A stretch of 6,659 nucleotides of DNA from Bacteroidales bacterium UBA5206 (GCA_002412705.1 DHVO01000094.1:1-6659), one strand, 5' to 3'; numbered from the stretch's first letter, positions 1-6,659 are shown. Numbers and translations are program-made. The notes: generated by a model not told the origin, from the sequence alone.

Positions 1-39
1 TGGTAACAATGGGATTATTTATGCCAAGTTTAAACGCCC

Positions 40-390
40 TTAGCTAAAAAGTAGCTCGTAGGGTCGCTCTAGTGCTTGCCTAACCTCCAATACGCCAAAT
101 GCTCTTGTAAAGCGTTTGTACTCTTTCCCCTCGAAAAAAATTATAAGCGTGGGGGCGGTGAAAACGGTAAAATGCCCGCTTATTTCTGGTGCATCGGGTA
201 TGTTAACCTCGTAAAATGCAATTTTAGGAAACGCTGTGCTAAGCAGCTCTTTAACATGGGGTTTTAGGCTGTGACATACGCTACATGTTGGTGTAGAGAA
301 GTAGAGCGCAGCAGCTGTTTCTTTTAGCAGCCCTTCCGTTTGATTTAGTGTAGATATATTCATGTGTCGATATGTTTTGGTGTTGTTCAT
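40..390 (-). CDS. Thioredoxin-family protein with a CSVC active site
   Basis: This small thiol-disulfide protein is probably cytoplasmic, because no signal peptide or membrane segment is visible. Its 116 residues match the length of a single thioredoxin domain. The redox motif is C-S-V-C at residues 36-39, preceded by a strand (AALYFSTPT). The cis-proline motif T-A-P-T falls at 78-81, followed by the strand LIIFFEGKE and a C-terminal helix. The usual WCGPC is replaced by TCSVC, so the Trp before the first Cys and the Gly-Pro between the cysteines are missing; redox potential and partners may differ from classical TrxA. The family call is firm, but substrate and role are unknown. The start used is ATG at 388-390. 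A second ATG at 361-363 (residue 10) would give 107 aa and still keep the whole fold; neither start has a clear Shine-Dalgarno site. A hairpin ends 6 nt upstream of the first ATG, so the gene may be transcribed separately from its upstream neighbours. Confidence 0.85.
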   Translation of the reverse strand: MNNTKTYRHMNISTLNQTEGLLKETAAALYFSTPTCSVCHSLKPHVKELLSTAFPKIAFYEVNIPDAPEISGHFTVFTAPTLIIFFEGKEYKRFTRAFGVLEVRQALERPYELLFS

Positions 391-396
391 CCAAAA

Positions 397-423
397 GGGA
401 TGGTTAATCAGTAAACCATGCCC
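397..423 (-). terminator. Inverted repeat, terminator-like hairpin in the 83-nt gap before the thioredoxin gene
   Basis: On the plus strand the arms are GGG-ATGGTT (397-405) and AACCAT-G-CCC (414-423), giving nine base pairs with one bulged base at 420 and an 8-nt loop at 406-413. In the direction of the genes the hairpin is followed by TTTT (393-396). In the other direction it is followed by TTTTT (425-429), so it could work both ways. It lies between the stop of the CoA-binding gene and the thioredoxin start and is best read as a weak intrinsic terminator for the porV-ispF operon. Its stem ends only 6 nt before the thioredoxin ATG at 390, so it could instead act on translation of that gene. 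The T-run is short, hence moderate confidence in function; the inverted repeat itself is plain. Confidence 0.45.
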
Positions 424-473
424 ATTTTTGTGTGGATATGCTGAACCTGTTAGTCTATTGTTTTTTGCTGTGC

Positions 474-830
474 TTAATACCTGCCATTCATTAGCATAAC
501 TAGCGTGCAGTCGAACACTACTTGGATACCTGCATCCTTTGCTAGTTTAAATAGCTCCTGATTTTCGGTTCCTGGATTAAACACTATTCGTTTGGGTTGT
601 AGCGCCAGAATGTACTCGTAGTATTCCTTTTGGCGCTCGGGGTTTACGTATAGCGTAATGGTGTGTATATTCTCAAACGGTTTTTTCTCGGTATCTATTT
701 CTACGTTTTTAACAGAACCCTTTGCAGAGCCAATAGCAGTAACACTATGGCCATAATCGAGGAGCTTAATTATGGCCATATTTGAGAACCTTCTGGGGTT
801 TGTGCTAGCACCAATTACAAGGGTAACCAC
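474..830 (-). CDS. Small CoA-binding (Rossmann-fold) protein, YccU-like
   Basis: The 118 residues form a single CoA-binding domain of the CoA_binding_2 type, a stand-alone relative of the nucleotide-binding domain of succinyl-CoA ligases. The N-terminus carries the glycine-containing turn VIGAST-NP-R-FSN (residues 5-17), followed by a helix and a second strand (HSVTAIG). The family's N-P-G-T-E-N motif lies at 85-90 and a DCTLVML strand near the end (107-113). Ligand binding is inferred from family; the cellular role of these proteins is poorly known. The start is GTG at 828-830. It is the only workable one: the in-frame codons directly upstream are GAA, ACA, TTT and then a TAA, which is also the ispF stop. 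The next in-frame ATG is Met18, which would destroy the nucleotide-binding turn. No Shine-Dalgarno site is evident in the 9-nt gap, so translation may depend on coupling to ispF. Probably the last gene of the porV-ispF transcript. Confidence 0.88.
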   Translation of the reverse strand: MVTLVIGASTNPRRFSNMAIIKLLDYGHSVTAIGSAKGSVKNVEIDTEKKPFENIHTITLYVNPERQKEYYEYILALQPKRIVFNPGTENQELFKLAKDAGIQVVFDCTLVMLMNGRY

Positions 831-839
831 TTCTGTAAA

Positions 840-1319
840 TTAACTTTTTTCAACAAGAACTACTGCGTATGCCGAAACGCCCTCTTCACGACCAGTAAAG
901 CCCAGCGTTTCGGTTGTTGTTGCTTTTATGGATATGTCGCTAGTATCTATCCCCATAACATCGGCTAATGTTTGCTGCATTAAAGGGATATTTGCTTTTA
1001 TTTTGGGCTTTTCAAGACAAATGGTAGAGTCAATATTGCCTATGCTAAACCCTTTTTCTGTAAGAATTTCAACAGTTTTTCGTAGTAGAATTTTGCTATC
1101 GATGCCCTTTAGTGCGGGATCGTTATCGGGAAAATAAACACCAATATCCCTAAGTCCTGCTGCGCCAAGTAGCGCATCGCAAATGGCGTGAATAAGCACA
1201 TCGCCATCGGAGTGGCCAACGGAGCCCTTGCTGTGCTCTACTTTTATACCGCCTAACAAGAACTGGTATCCCGGTTCAAGTCTATGAACATCATAACCAA
1301 AACCTACACGTATTTTCAT
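840..1319 (-). CDS. ispF: 2-C-methyl-D-erythritol 2,4-cyclodiphosphate synthase
   Basis: IspF converts CDP-methylerythritol 2-phosphate to methylerythritol 2,4-cyclodiphosphate, releasing CMP, in the MEP route to isoprenoids; it is a cytoplasmic homotrimer. The 159 residues match the usual length and every landmark is present. The zinc ligands are Asp10 and His12 in GYDVHRL and His44 in HSDGDVLIH. The DIGVYFPDND loop is at about 58-67. The C-terminal block IKATTTETLGFTGREEG binds the cytidine diphosphate part. Nothing is truncated or missing. The ATG at 1317-1319 begins 2 nt after the porV stop, and an AAAGG within the end of porV, about 12 nt upstream, is a possible weak ribosome site. This spacing suggests cotranscription and translational coupling with porV. 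No ispD is adjacent, unlike the ispDF pair of enterobacteria. The organism therefore probably uses the MEP pathway. Confidence 0.98.
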   Translation of the reverse strand: MKIRVGFGYDVHRLEPGYQFLLGGIKVEHSKGSVGHSDGDVLIHAICDALLGAAGLRDIGVYFPDNDPALKGIDSKILLRKTVEILTEKGFSIGNIDSTICLEKPKIKANIPLMQQTLADVMGIDTSDISIKATTTETLGFTGREEGVSAYAVVLVEKS

Positions 1320-1321
1320 GC

Positions 1322-2512
1322 TTATCGGCCTTTACGCTGTGTTTCAAAATCGAATGCTAAGCTAAACCTCACGGTGTTGGCCATAGGGTTGTTTTGTCCG
1401 CTCGATGGCACTAAGTAAGCAAAATCAAGGTTGAAAATGTTATACCTTAATCCAGCGCCAAGGGTAAAGTACTTCCTGTTTCCCTTTGTCTCATGCTCGG
1501 TGTAGTAACCCGCTCTAATGGCAAACTGGTTTGCATACCAATATTCAACGCCTAGACTATAGCTAATTTCGTGAAGCTCTTCCTTAAAACCATCGGGTGC
1601 ATCGTAAAACGATTGAAGCATACCTGCAGGCACCGACACATCGGGGTCTTTACCTGCTATAATCACGGTTTCATCGTTTCTATCGTAAATAGGAGGAGTT
1701 GGCACAAGAAGCTTGTTAGCATCAAGCATAAAGCTCATGCGGTTGTAAGCATCAAAGTCTAGCGATACTCTACCGCCAAGTCGCATGTTAATGGGAATAA
1801 AGTCCTTTTTCTCCTCGTTGTACGACAGCTTTGTTCCAATGTTAGAAACATTAAGACCAAACGCCATCTCACCTTTTCTAGAGTCTATGCTAATGGGCGA
1901 TTGGTAGTACATTGCCACATCGGCAGCAACTGCGTTACCCGCTTTGGCAGCAGTTTGACCTTGCTGGGAGAACCCACCGGTTAGGTCGGAACGAATATAT
2001 CTAAAAGCCAAACCTCCCGATATTTTATCGGAGAAAAGCCTTGAGTATGCTACATCAAAGGAGAACTCGTTGGGGTTGTGATGGCTTTGCTGAACGTTGT
2101 TAATATCGGTAAAGGTAATGTCGCCCATAGAGAAGTATAGCAGTGATGCGCTTATTACCTGCTCCTTATCTAAGCGATAGTAACCAGATACATAGTTTAG
2201 GTTAATGTCGTTAACTAGTTTTCTTAGCCAAGGGGTGTACGATAGGGATATACCCCACTCTTTATCGATAAAAGCGTATTTAGCAGGATTCCAGTGCTGC
2301 GAGTTAACATCGGGAGTTGATGCTGCACCAACATCGCCCATTGCTCCAGCTCTGGAGTCGGGTGCAATGGTTAAAAAGGGAACGGCAACACGTAGAGCAT
2401 TTAGTCCACCGGTTAGCGACAGTGAGTCGTTGAACTGGGCGTTAACAGTTACAGAAAGGCTAGTGATGATAAGGGTTAGAGCAAAAGCCTTGTAAATAAG
2501 ATTTCTTGTCAT
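1322..2512 (-). CDS. porV: Type IX secretion system outer-membrane protein PorV (LptO)
   Basis: PorV is an outer-membrane beta-barrel of the FadL-like group. In the T9SS it receives cargo carrying a C-terminal domain from the Sov/SprA translocon and delivers it to the sortase PorU; both are part of the surface attachment complex. Here the protein has 396 residues with a signal peptide at 1-25 (MTRN, hydrophobic core, cleavage after VNA before Gln). The PorV signature follows at about 45-79: VPFLTIAPDSRAGAMGD, then the NSQHWNPAKYAF block. The rest alternates aromatic and small residues as in barrel strands, up to a final strand TVRFSLAFDFE. The open frame reaches an ATG at 2546-2548, adding 12 residues. 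I chose the ATG at 2510-2512 because it starts a clean signal peptide and because a perfect promoter element lies inside the extension. No Shine-Dalgarno site is seen. It lies downstream of porU and 2 nt before ispF. Confidence 0.96.
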   Translation of the reverse strand: MTRNLIYKAFALTLIITSLSVTVNAQFNDSLSLTGGLNALRVAVPFLTIAPDSRAGAMGDVGAASTPDVNSQHWNPAKYAFIDKEWGISLSYTPWLRKLVNDINLNYVSGYYRLDKEQVISASLLYFSMGDITFTDINNVQQSHHNPNEFSFDVAYSRLFSDKISGGLAFRYIRSDLTGGFSQQGQTAAKAGNAVAADVAMYYQSPISIDSRKGEMAFGLNVSNIGTKLSYNEEKKDFIPINMRLGGRVSLDFDAYNRMSFMLDANKLLVPTPPIYDRNDETVIIAGKDPDVSVPAGMLQSFYDAPDGFKEELHEISYSLGVEYWYANQFAIRAGYYTEHETKGNRKYFTLGAGLRYNIFNLDFAYLVPSSGQNNPMANTVRFSLAFDFETQRKGR

Positions 2513-2534
2513 TGGGTTTAGTTTTCTTGCGTGG

Positions 2535-2569
2535 CAAATATAGTACATTTGGTAGAACCCTTACCCAAA
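2535..2569 (-). promoter_or_regulatory. Bacteroidota-type promoter of porV (TTTG / TATATTTG)
   Basis: On the minus strand, TATATTTG at 2542-2535 matches all six fixed positions of the Bacteroidota -7 consensus TAnnTTTG. A TTTG at 2569-2566 can serve as the -33 element; the 23-nt spacing is on the long side. Transcription would begin just downstream of 2535, leaving a short leader of under about 22 nt before the porV ATG at 2512. This would let porV-ispF-CoA-binding gene be expressed independently of porU. Function is inferred from consensus only. Confidence 0.55.
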
Positions 2570-2595
2570 CGAAATAGATTCTAATTTATTATGAA

Positions 2596-2639
2596 ACGTG
2601 AGACGTGAAAAGTTAAACGTGAGACGTGAGACGAGAAAA
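2596..2639 (+). repeat. Heptanucleotide array A, unit GTGAGAC
   Basis: Starting at 2598 on the plus strand the units are GTGAGAC, GTGAAAA, GTTAAAC, GTGAGAC, GTGAGAC and GAGAAAA, an unbroken 7-nt register over about six units. The two best-preserved parts are an exact 15-nt direct repeat (2594-2608 and 2615-2629). The array is noncoding, lies in the porU-porV gap and directly adjoins array B. Units are already degenerate, so it is an old or decaying tandem repeat, not a fresh slippage product. Confidence 0.8.
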
Positions 2640-2640
2640 A

Positions 2641-2686
2641 CACCAAGCACCAAACACCAAGCACCAAACACTATATACTAAACACT
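2641..2686 (-). repeat. Heptanucleotide array B, unit GTGYTTG on the minus strand
   Basis: On the plus strand the units are CACCAAG, CACCAAA, CACCAAG, CACCAAA, CACTATA and TACTAAA from 2641 on. Read on the minus strand they are GTGTTTG and GTGCTTG alternating, then decaying toward porU as GTATATA and GTGTTTA. The four central units form an exact 14-nt direct repeat in two copies (2641-2654 and 2655-2668). The array reaches into the porU stop codon (TAG at 2685-2687). In porU mRNA it gives a G/U-rich 3' tail without a clear hairpin, so it does not look like a standard terminator. Confidence 0.8.
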
Positions 2687-5600
2687 ACTTAAGTATTACA
2701 AGTTTTTGGAATAGCTCTGCCGATTTACCATTTGATGTTCTAATTCGTACTTTGTAGAAGTAAACTCCACGGCCAATACGGCTACCAAAATCATCAAGCC
2801 CATCCCAGTGTATGGGTCCAACCCTATAGCCAATGCTATTGGGCTCTGTGTGGCGAATGGTTTTAACCAGTTTACCCGATTGTGAAAAGACTTGAATTAG
2901 CACATCTATGTCGTTCCCTGGTTGGTTGTGCTCAAAAAAGAAGCCTGTCGATTGGGTGAATGGATTGGGGTAGTTAAGCAGATGCGTAATTTTCAGCTTA
3001 CTATCGGCAACCACATTAACGCTAAGCGTAGCTGTTGCGCTGTTGTTGTGTACGTCCCATGCTTTTACCGTAATGGTGTTAATTCCTTCGCTAAGTTCAG
3101 TTAGCTGGAACTCAACCGTTCCCTTTTGGTAGCTATCCAAATCGGCCTCATAGTAGTCGTTTAGCACAATACTTTTTTCTGTGCTACCTTTTATTGTTGC
3201 CACCAAATCGTGCCCTATGCCTGTTCCTGTGGTATTTATACCACTGCTATCGGCAATAAAAATGAGTAGCTTCGGGTTTGCATCGGAAGTTCCGCCCGAT
3301 ACAAAGTTTTTATCGTTTAGGTAGATTTTTATCTCGGGACCTTGCCCATCGGGTTTGTAGTTGCTGGTTATACCGCCCACAACAACCGAATTGTTATAGC
3401 CACTTGCGGTGGATATTTCCGATTTAGCAAATGCGCTTATTCTGCCGTTGCCAATGCTGTAGTTAATATCTTTTGGGGTGATAAACGAAGCGCTAAAATA
3501 GCCATTGGCAATGGTCATGTTACCCTTGTAGATGATGTTGTCGCGGGTTAAAAAGCTCATTGTTGAACCCTGATTGTTAGCCAATGTAGTAACCGTATTC
3601 TCCTTATCGAATAGGGTAATAGAACCAGAACCGTTAAAGTCAACCTTATCCTTTGCGTTACTGGTAACCACTTTGCCCTTTATGGTAATTTGGCTAAGTG
3701 CTTTTATGGTGTCGGTAGCCGAGGCTAAAGATTTTCCGTTTATGCTATCAATGCTCATGGTGTACTCGGGGTACCTTAGCCTTACGGCAGGATCGCCAAG
3801 AAGCATAAAGTTGCGCTTATTGTAACCTGTGCCAGAGAGACGTTTGGTAATTCTTACAACATCACCTAAGCGGTGAAATGGCTCGCCGTTATCGGTATCC
3901 TGACTAAAAACTGTTTTAATAAAGTTCTGGTTCAGTACAAAGTTTGGGCTTGAGTAAACCAGGCGAGTGGTTGAGAGTAGCGCAACAGCTCCACCTTTGG
4001 GAGAGAGAAGTACCCATTCTCCAGCCGATATAAGGTTGTAGTCGTCGAAACGGCTAAACTCGCATGTGGCAGTAACAAATACATTTAGCTTGTTTATGTT
4101 TCTCCACGATAGGATATCGCTAATCATTACCACCTTTTCGTGGGCTAGCCAGCGCTCGTTACCATGGCCCGTGTAGTTAATAATAAGAGCGCCATTGTTT
4201 ACCCTATTATTTATTGCTGCGTTAACATCGGGGTAGAGCTCTCCTGTTGGCGATGATTGTTGTGGGTAAGCATCAAAGAAAATCTTTTGCACGTTGAACA
4301 CGGGATGGTTATTCCTTACGTAATCGGCTAAGATGTTGGCGTCGCGCATGTGCACGTTGCCATCCTCGTCGTCGCCAATAAAGCAGAGCTGATTTTGCCA
4401 GTCGCCCGAATGCGTTTGGTTGTAGTAGCTGTTTATCTTATTGATAATTGTATTGGCTTGTTCTTGGGTCGATACAGGAAAACGTCCAATTCCAATGTCA
4501 ATTAGGCCATCGGCTTCGCCTTCGTTTATGTCAAGTAGCCCAAAGTAGTCATCGGTAACAAAAGAGCTGGTTTTGCTGGTAGAATTGCTCGATTGAAATG
4601 TGGGGATTAAATTGGTATTCCCTTTTTTGGTGGATACATTATCGTAGGATCCATCGCCAAAGAGAAGTAGGTAACGGGGTATTTCCTGTTGGGTTGAGGC
4701 TCTATTGTAAAGCATTCGCATCATGTTCCTAATGGCTGTAGGATCGGCAGCACCCGCAGAGAATTCGTTGTAAACCTGCTCCGTGGTAACAACCACAACC
4801 GTTAGGTTATCGGTTTGCCTGTGCAGCTCGGCCAACCCTTCGGCTTGCGATAGGAACATAGGGTGTGTAACAATTACCATGTTGGGTTGCCCCATGGCAT
4901 GTATGTTTTGGTTTTCAACCTCTGCAAAACTTTCTAGTTCAGGTGCTTTGGTTGGGTCAAAAGCAATAAATTCCCTAAGGCTCTCAGTGGGCACGCTAAA
5001 CTGCCCGTTACTTTGTATTACAATCTCCTTTGTATCAAAAATGGAGGTAATATCCCAAACTTTGGTAAGAGGTGTTGTTCCTGTTACTATGAACTTTGTG
5101 ATGTTCCCAGTGCCCACCGTTTGCAAATCCCTAAACGCAAGGGGTGTTCCTGTAAAAATTAGGTTCTGTCGTGTGTTTACGCTCAGATAATCGAGCCACC
5201 CGTTGGCCGATGGGCTGGGTTTACTAAACGACAGGGTAAGTTCTAGTTTGTCCGACTGTAGGGTGGAGGAGAACAGCTCCGTTCGCACCGACATAAAGTC
5301 GGAGAGCTCATCGCCAACGCTTACTCCGCTTAGGGCTATAGTGCCAATACTTGTACCATTTTGCTTAACACTAAAGCTACTACCCGACGATGAGCGAGCA
5401 GCTACCCTAGCTCTTACCTTTATAGGAGTTCCAACTGCAAGGTTTGCCAGCTTGGTGTTGTACTGTTGGCTATTTATAATATCAAACGATTCGCCATACC
5501 AGTCGCGTCCCGACTTAATAAGATTGGTGTCGTTTCGCTCAAAGTAAGCATATGCATCGGCAATGCTGGTTTGCTTATTAAAAGTGGGGCTCGATTGAAC

Positions 5601-6461
5601 TTGAGCAACCTCTTTGGCTTGCAAAATGCCATCGGTTAAGTAGTAATAAGTTGTTTTTGTGTACTCGTGCAGCTTGTGCTCAAAGTAGCCTATACTTTCG
5701 TTATAGCTCCAGGTAGCAGGCCCTTCGGCGTAGAATAGTAAGTAGTCTGATTGATTGAAAATCCCATCGCTACCTCTTTCTATATTGATGGGGATTTGAA
5801 CTAGGTCGTCGTTTGAGTTGCTGTTGTTAAATAGGGGAAGCATTCTACCTCCATGCCCCCAAACGGTGATTCTCTCCGGATTACTAAACCCGAGCGATAC
5901 AAGTTTGGAGTACGATATCTTGTAAACATCGCTATTGGCAACAGCTACCTTTACCCATTTACCTTGCGATAAAACCGAGCTGGATGCAGTCTTCTGGTTA
6001 GCCCTTAAGCCCGATACCTTATGCCTAGTATTGGTAAGTACAACATCAAAGGAAACCAACCGCTCTGTTGCCCCAGCTGAATTAACCCTTAACGCAGGAA
6101 CCGTAACCTGTATGAACGCCTTTTTGCGTTCAATTGCAATTTTTGCTGAGGTTGTAGCGTATCTATTCTGAATAGCGGTGAGCCCAGTTGAAGTACTACT
6201 ATTCACCCTCTCATATACCATATTATTAATGGTAGCTTCTAACTCCATACTTCTAGTTGCATCTAGATTAATGGGGATTAACTCAAAGTAATGAGGAAGG
6301 AGAGCCTCTTTATCGAAAAAAATGGCTTGTTCTAAAGTGTATGGCGTAGTTAGTTCGGTGCTGCTACTTTTTGTCCACGGAACCGATATGCTATATGTTT
6401 GTCCCCAAACTGGCTGTATTATGGCAGCTACAAGTGCAATTAAAGCTATTGAGCGGAGCAT
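2685..6461 (-). CDS. porU: Type IX secretion system sortase PorU (C25 gingipain-family protease)
   Basis: PorU is the cell-surface sortase of the T9SS: it removes the C-terminal signal domain of cargo and joins the new end to anionic lipopolysaccharide or an equivalent anchor. The protein has 1258 residues, the usual large size. Signal peptide 1-20 (MLRSIALIAL, cleavage after VWG before Gln). An N-terminal beta-rich region typical of PorU follows, including KWVKVAVANSDVYKISY near 170. The C25 protease domain spans about 525-895 and starts near PNMVIVTHP, with LLLFGDGSYD inside it. The catalytic pair is His766 in NYTGHGNERW and Cys800 in VTATCEFSRF, 34 residues apart as expected for gingipain-like enzymes. 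An Ig-like region follows, then a T9SS C-terminal domain at about 1160-1258 (NYPNPF, WDGLDDFG, GVYFYKV). The open frame reaches an ATG at 6563, adding 34 residues. I prefer the ATG at 6459-6461 because it starts the signal peptide; an intermediate ATG lies at 6489-6491. Intact, no missing catalytic residue. Confidence 0.96.
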   Translation of the reverse strand: MLRSIALIALVAAIIQPVWGQTYSISVPWTKSSSTELTTPYTLEQAIFFDKEALLPHYFELIPINLDATRSMELEATINNMVYERVNSSTSTGLTAIQNRYATTSAKIAIERKKAFIQVTVPALRVNSAGATERLVSFDVVLTNTRHKVSGLRANQKTASSSVLSQGKWVKVAVANSDVYKISYSKLVSLGFSNPERITVWGHGGRMLPLFNNSNSNDDLVQIPINIERGSDGIFNQSDYLLFYAEGPATWSYNESIGYFEHKLHEYTKTTYYYLTDGILQAKEVAQVQSSPTFNKQTSIADAYAYFERNDTNLIKSGRDWYGESFDIINSQQYNTKLANLAVGTPIKVRARVAARSSSGSSFSVKQNGTSIGTIALSGVSVGDELSDFMSVRTELFSSTLQSDKLELTLSFSKPSPSANGWLDYLSVNTRQNLIFTGTPLAFRDLQTVGTGNITKFIVTGTTPLTKVWDITSIFDTKEIVIQSNGQFSVPTESLREFIAFDPTKAPELESFAEVENQNIHAMGQPNMVIVTHPMFLSQAEGLAELHRQTDNLTVVVVTTEQVYNEFSAGAADPTAIRNMMRMLYNRASTQQEIPRYLLLFGDGSYDNVSTKKGNTNLIPTFQSSNSTSKTSSFVTDDYFGLLDINEGEADGLIDIGIGRFPVSTQEQANTIINKINSYYNQTHSGDWQNQLCFIGDDEDGNVHMRDANILADYVRNNHPVFNVQKIFFDAYPQQSSPTGELYPDVNAAINNRVNNGALIINYTGHGNERWLAHEKVVMISDILSWRNINKLNVFVTATCEFSRFDDYNLISAGEWVLLSPKGGAVALLSTTRLVYSSPNFVLNQNFIKTVFSQDTDNGEPFHRLGDVVRITKRLSGTGYNKRNFMLLGDPAVRLRYPEYTMSIDSINGKSLASATDTIKALSQITIKGKVVTSNAKDKVDFNGSGSITLFDKENTVTTLANNQGSTMSFLTRDNIIYKGNMTIANGYFSASFITPKDINYSIGNGRISAFAKSEISTASGYNNSVVVGGITSNYKPDGQGPEIKIYLNDKNFVSGGTSDANPKLLIFIADSSGINTTGTGIGHDLVATIKGSTEKSIVLNDYYEADLDSYQKGTVEFQLTELSEGINTITVKAWDVHNNSATATLSVNVVADSKLKITHLLNYPNPFTQSTGFFFEHNQPGNDIDVLIQVFSQSGKLVKTIRHTEPNSIGYRVGPIHWDGLDDFGSRIGRGVYFYKVRIRTSNGKSAELFQKLVILK

Positions 6462-6479
6462 TGGAATTCTTATTTTTTG

Positions 6480-6492
6480 CAAAATAAACATA
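6480..6492 (-). promoter_or_regulatory. Weak candidate -7 promoter element for porU
   Basis: On the minus strand two overlapping 8-mers each match five of the six fixed positions of TAnnTTTG: TATGTTTA (6492-6485) and TTATTTTG (6487-6480). They lie 18-23 nt before the porU ATG at 6461, the same arrangement as at porV. No TTG or TTTG sits at a suitable distance upstream, so the call is tentative. The remaining leader to the window end (6493-6659) is AT-rich, with no gene, RNA or hairpin I can support. Confidence 0.25.
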
Positions 6493-6659
6493 AAGTTTGG
6501 TATATGCCCATTGCATTTTGTGTTAACACCTTTTCTTGTTGATCTCAAAAACGTAATAGCCACCCTTTTATTTTTATGTGTCCTAATCTTCCTTTAGAAT
6601 GCATGTGTTTAATGGAACTGCTACTGGTTTTCTGGTTTGTAATAATCTAATATTTAGGC

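Noticed and set aside
1..39. Possible partial gene or terminator at the left window edge
   Set aside because: Only 39 bases, containing the 8-nt palindrome GTTTAAAC but no convincing hairpin or coding frame.
2205..2495. Plus-strand open frame of 96 codons opposite the start of porV
   Set aside because: Entirely antisense to the PorV signature region; a shadow of the coding strand.
2640..2684. Intrinsic terminator after porU
   Set aside because: The downstream RNA is G/U-rich repeat with a short T-run but no stable self-complementary stem. Read-through into porV cannot be excluded.
2596..2686. CRISPR-like repeat array
   Set aside because: The period is 7 nt with no spacers, the units are degenerate, and no cas gene is present.
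4783..5547. Two long plus-strand open frames (135 and 114 codons) opposite porU
   Set aside because: They lie wholly antisense to a well-conserved coding gene, show no recognisable domain and have low-complexity composition typical of the complement of coding DNA.
6322..6597. Plus-strand open frame of 91 codons overlapping the porU 5' end and leader
   Set aside because: Most of it is the reverse complement of the porU signal-peptide region, and its hydrophobic look follows from that. No ribosome site or homology is visible.

Overview
The window reads as chromosomal DNA of a Bacteroidota bacterium, most likely a Bacteroidales-type lineage. Two outer-membrane components of the type IX secretion system (T9SS), which is restricted to this phylum, lie next to each other. 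A perfect match to the Bacteroidota promoter element TAnnTTTG precedes one of them. Ribosome-binding sites are weak or absent, as is usual in the phylum. The genus cannot be determined from this sequence.

All genes lie on the minus strand, so they are transcribed from high to low coordinates. The order is: upstream leader with a weak promoter candidate (about 6462-6659); porU, the T9SS C25-family sortase (2685-6461); a 7-bp-period repeat region (2596-2686) and a promoter (2535-2569); porV, the T9SS outer-membrane shuttle protein (1322-2512); ispF of isoprenoid synthesis (840-1319); a small CoA-binding Rossmann protein (474-830); a terminator-like hairpin (397-423); and a thioredoxin-family protein (40-390). 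The 39 bases below the last gene hold nothing I can name.

porU and porV belong to one machine. PorV carries CTD-bearing cargo at the outer membrane, and PorU cleaves the C-terminal signal and attaches the cargo to the cell surface. porV, ispF and the CoA-binding gene are packed with gaps of 2 and 9 nt and probably form one transcript starting at the promoter in front of porV. The hairpin separates that group from the thioredoxin gene. Linkage of porU-porV to ispF is, from memory, also seen in Porphyromonas.

The protein-coding content is ordinary core Bacteroidota content, and I see no sign of a new defence, mobile or RNA system. The least explained element is the pair of abutting heptanucleotide arrays between porU and porV. 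The two arrays have different units of the form GTGNNNN, pointing toward each other from opposite strands. The start codons of porU and porV also deserve attention: the longest open frames extend past the likely starts, and in porV the extension overlaps the promoter.
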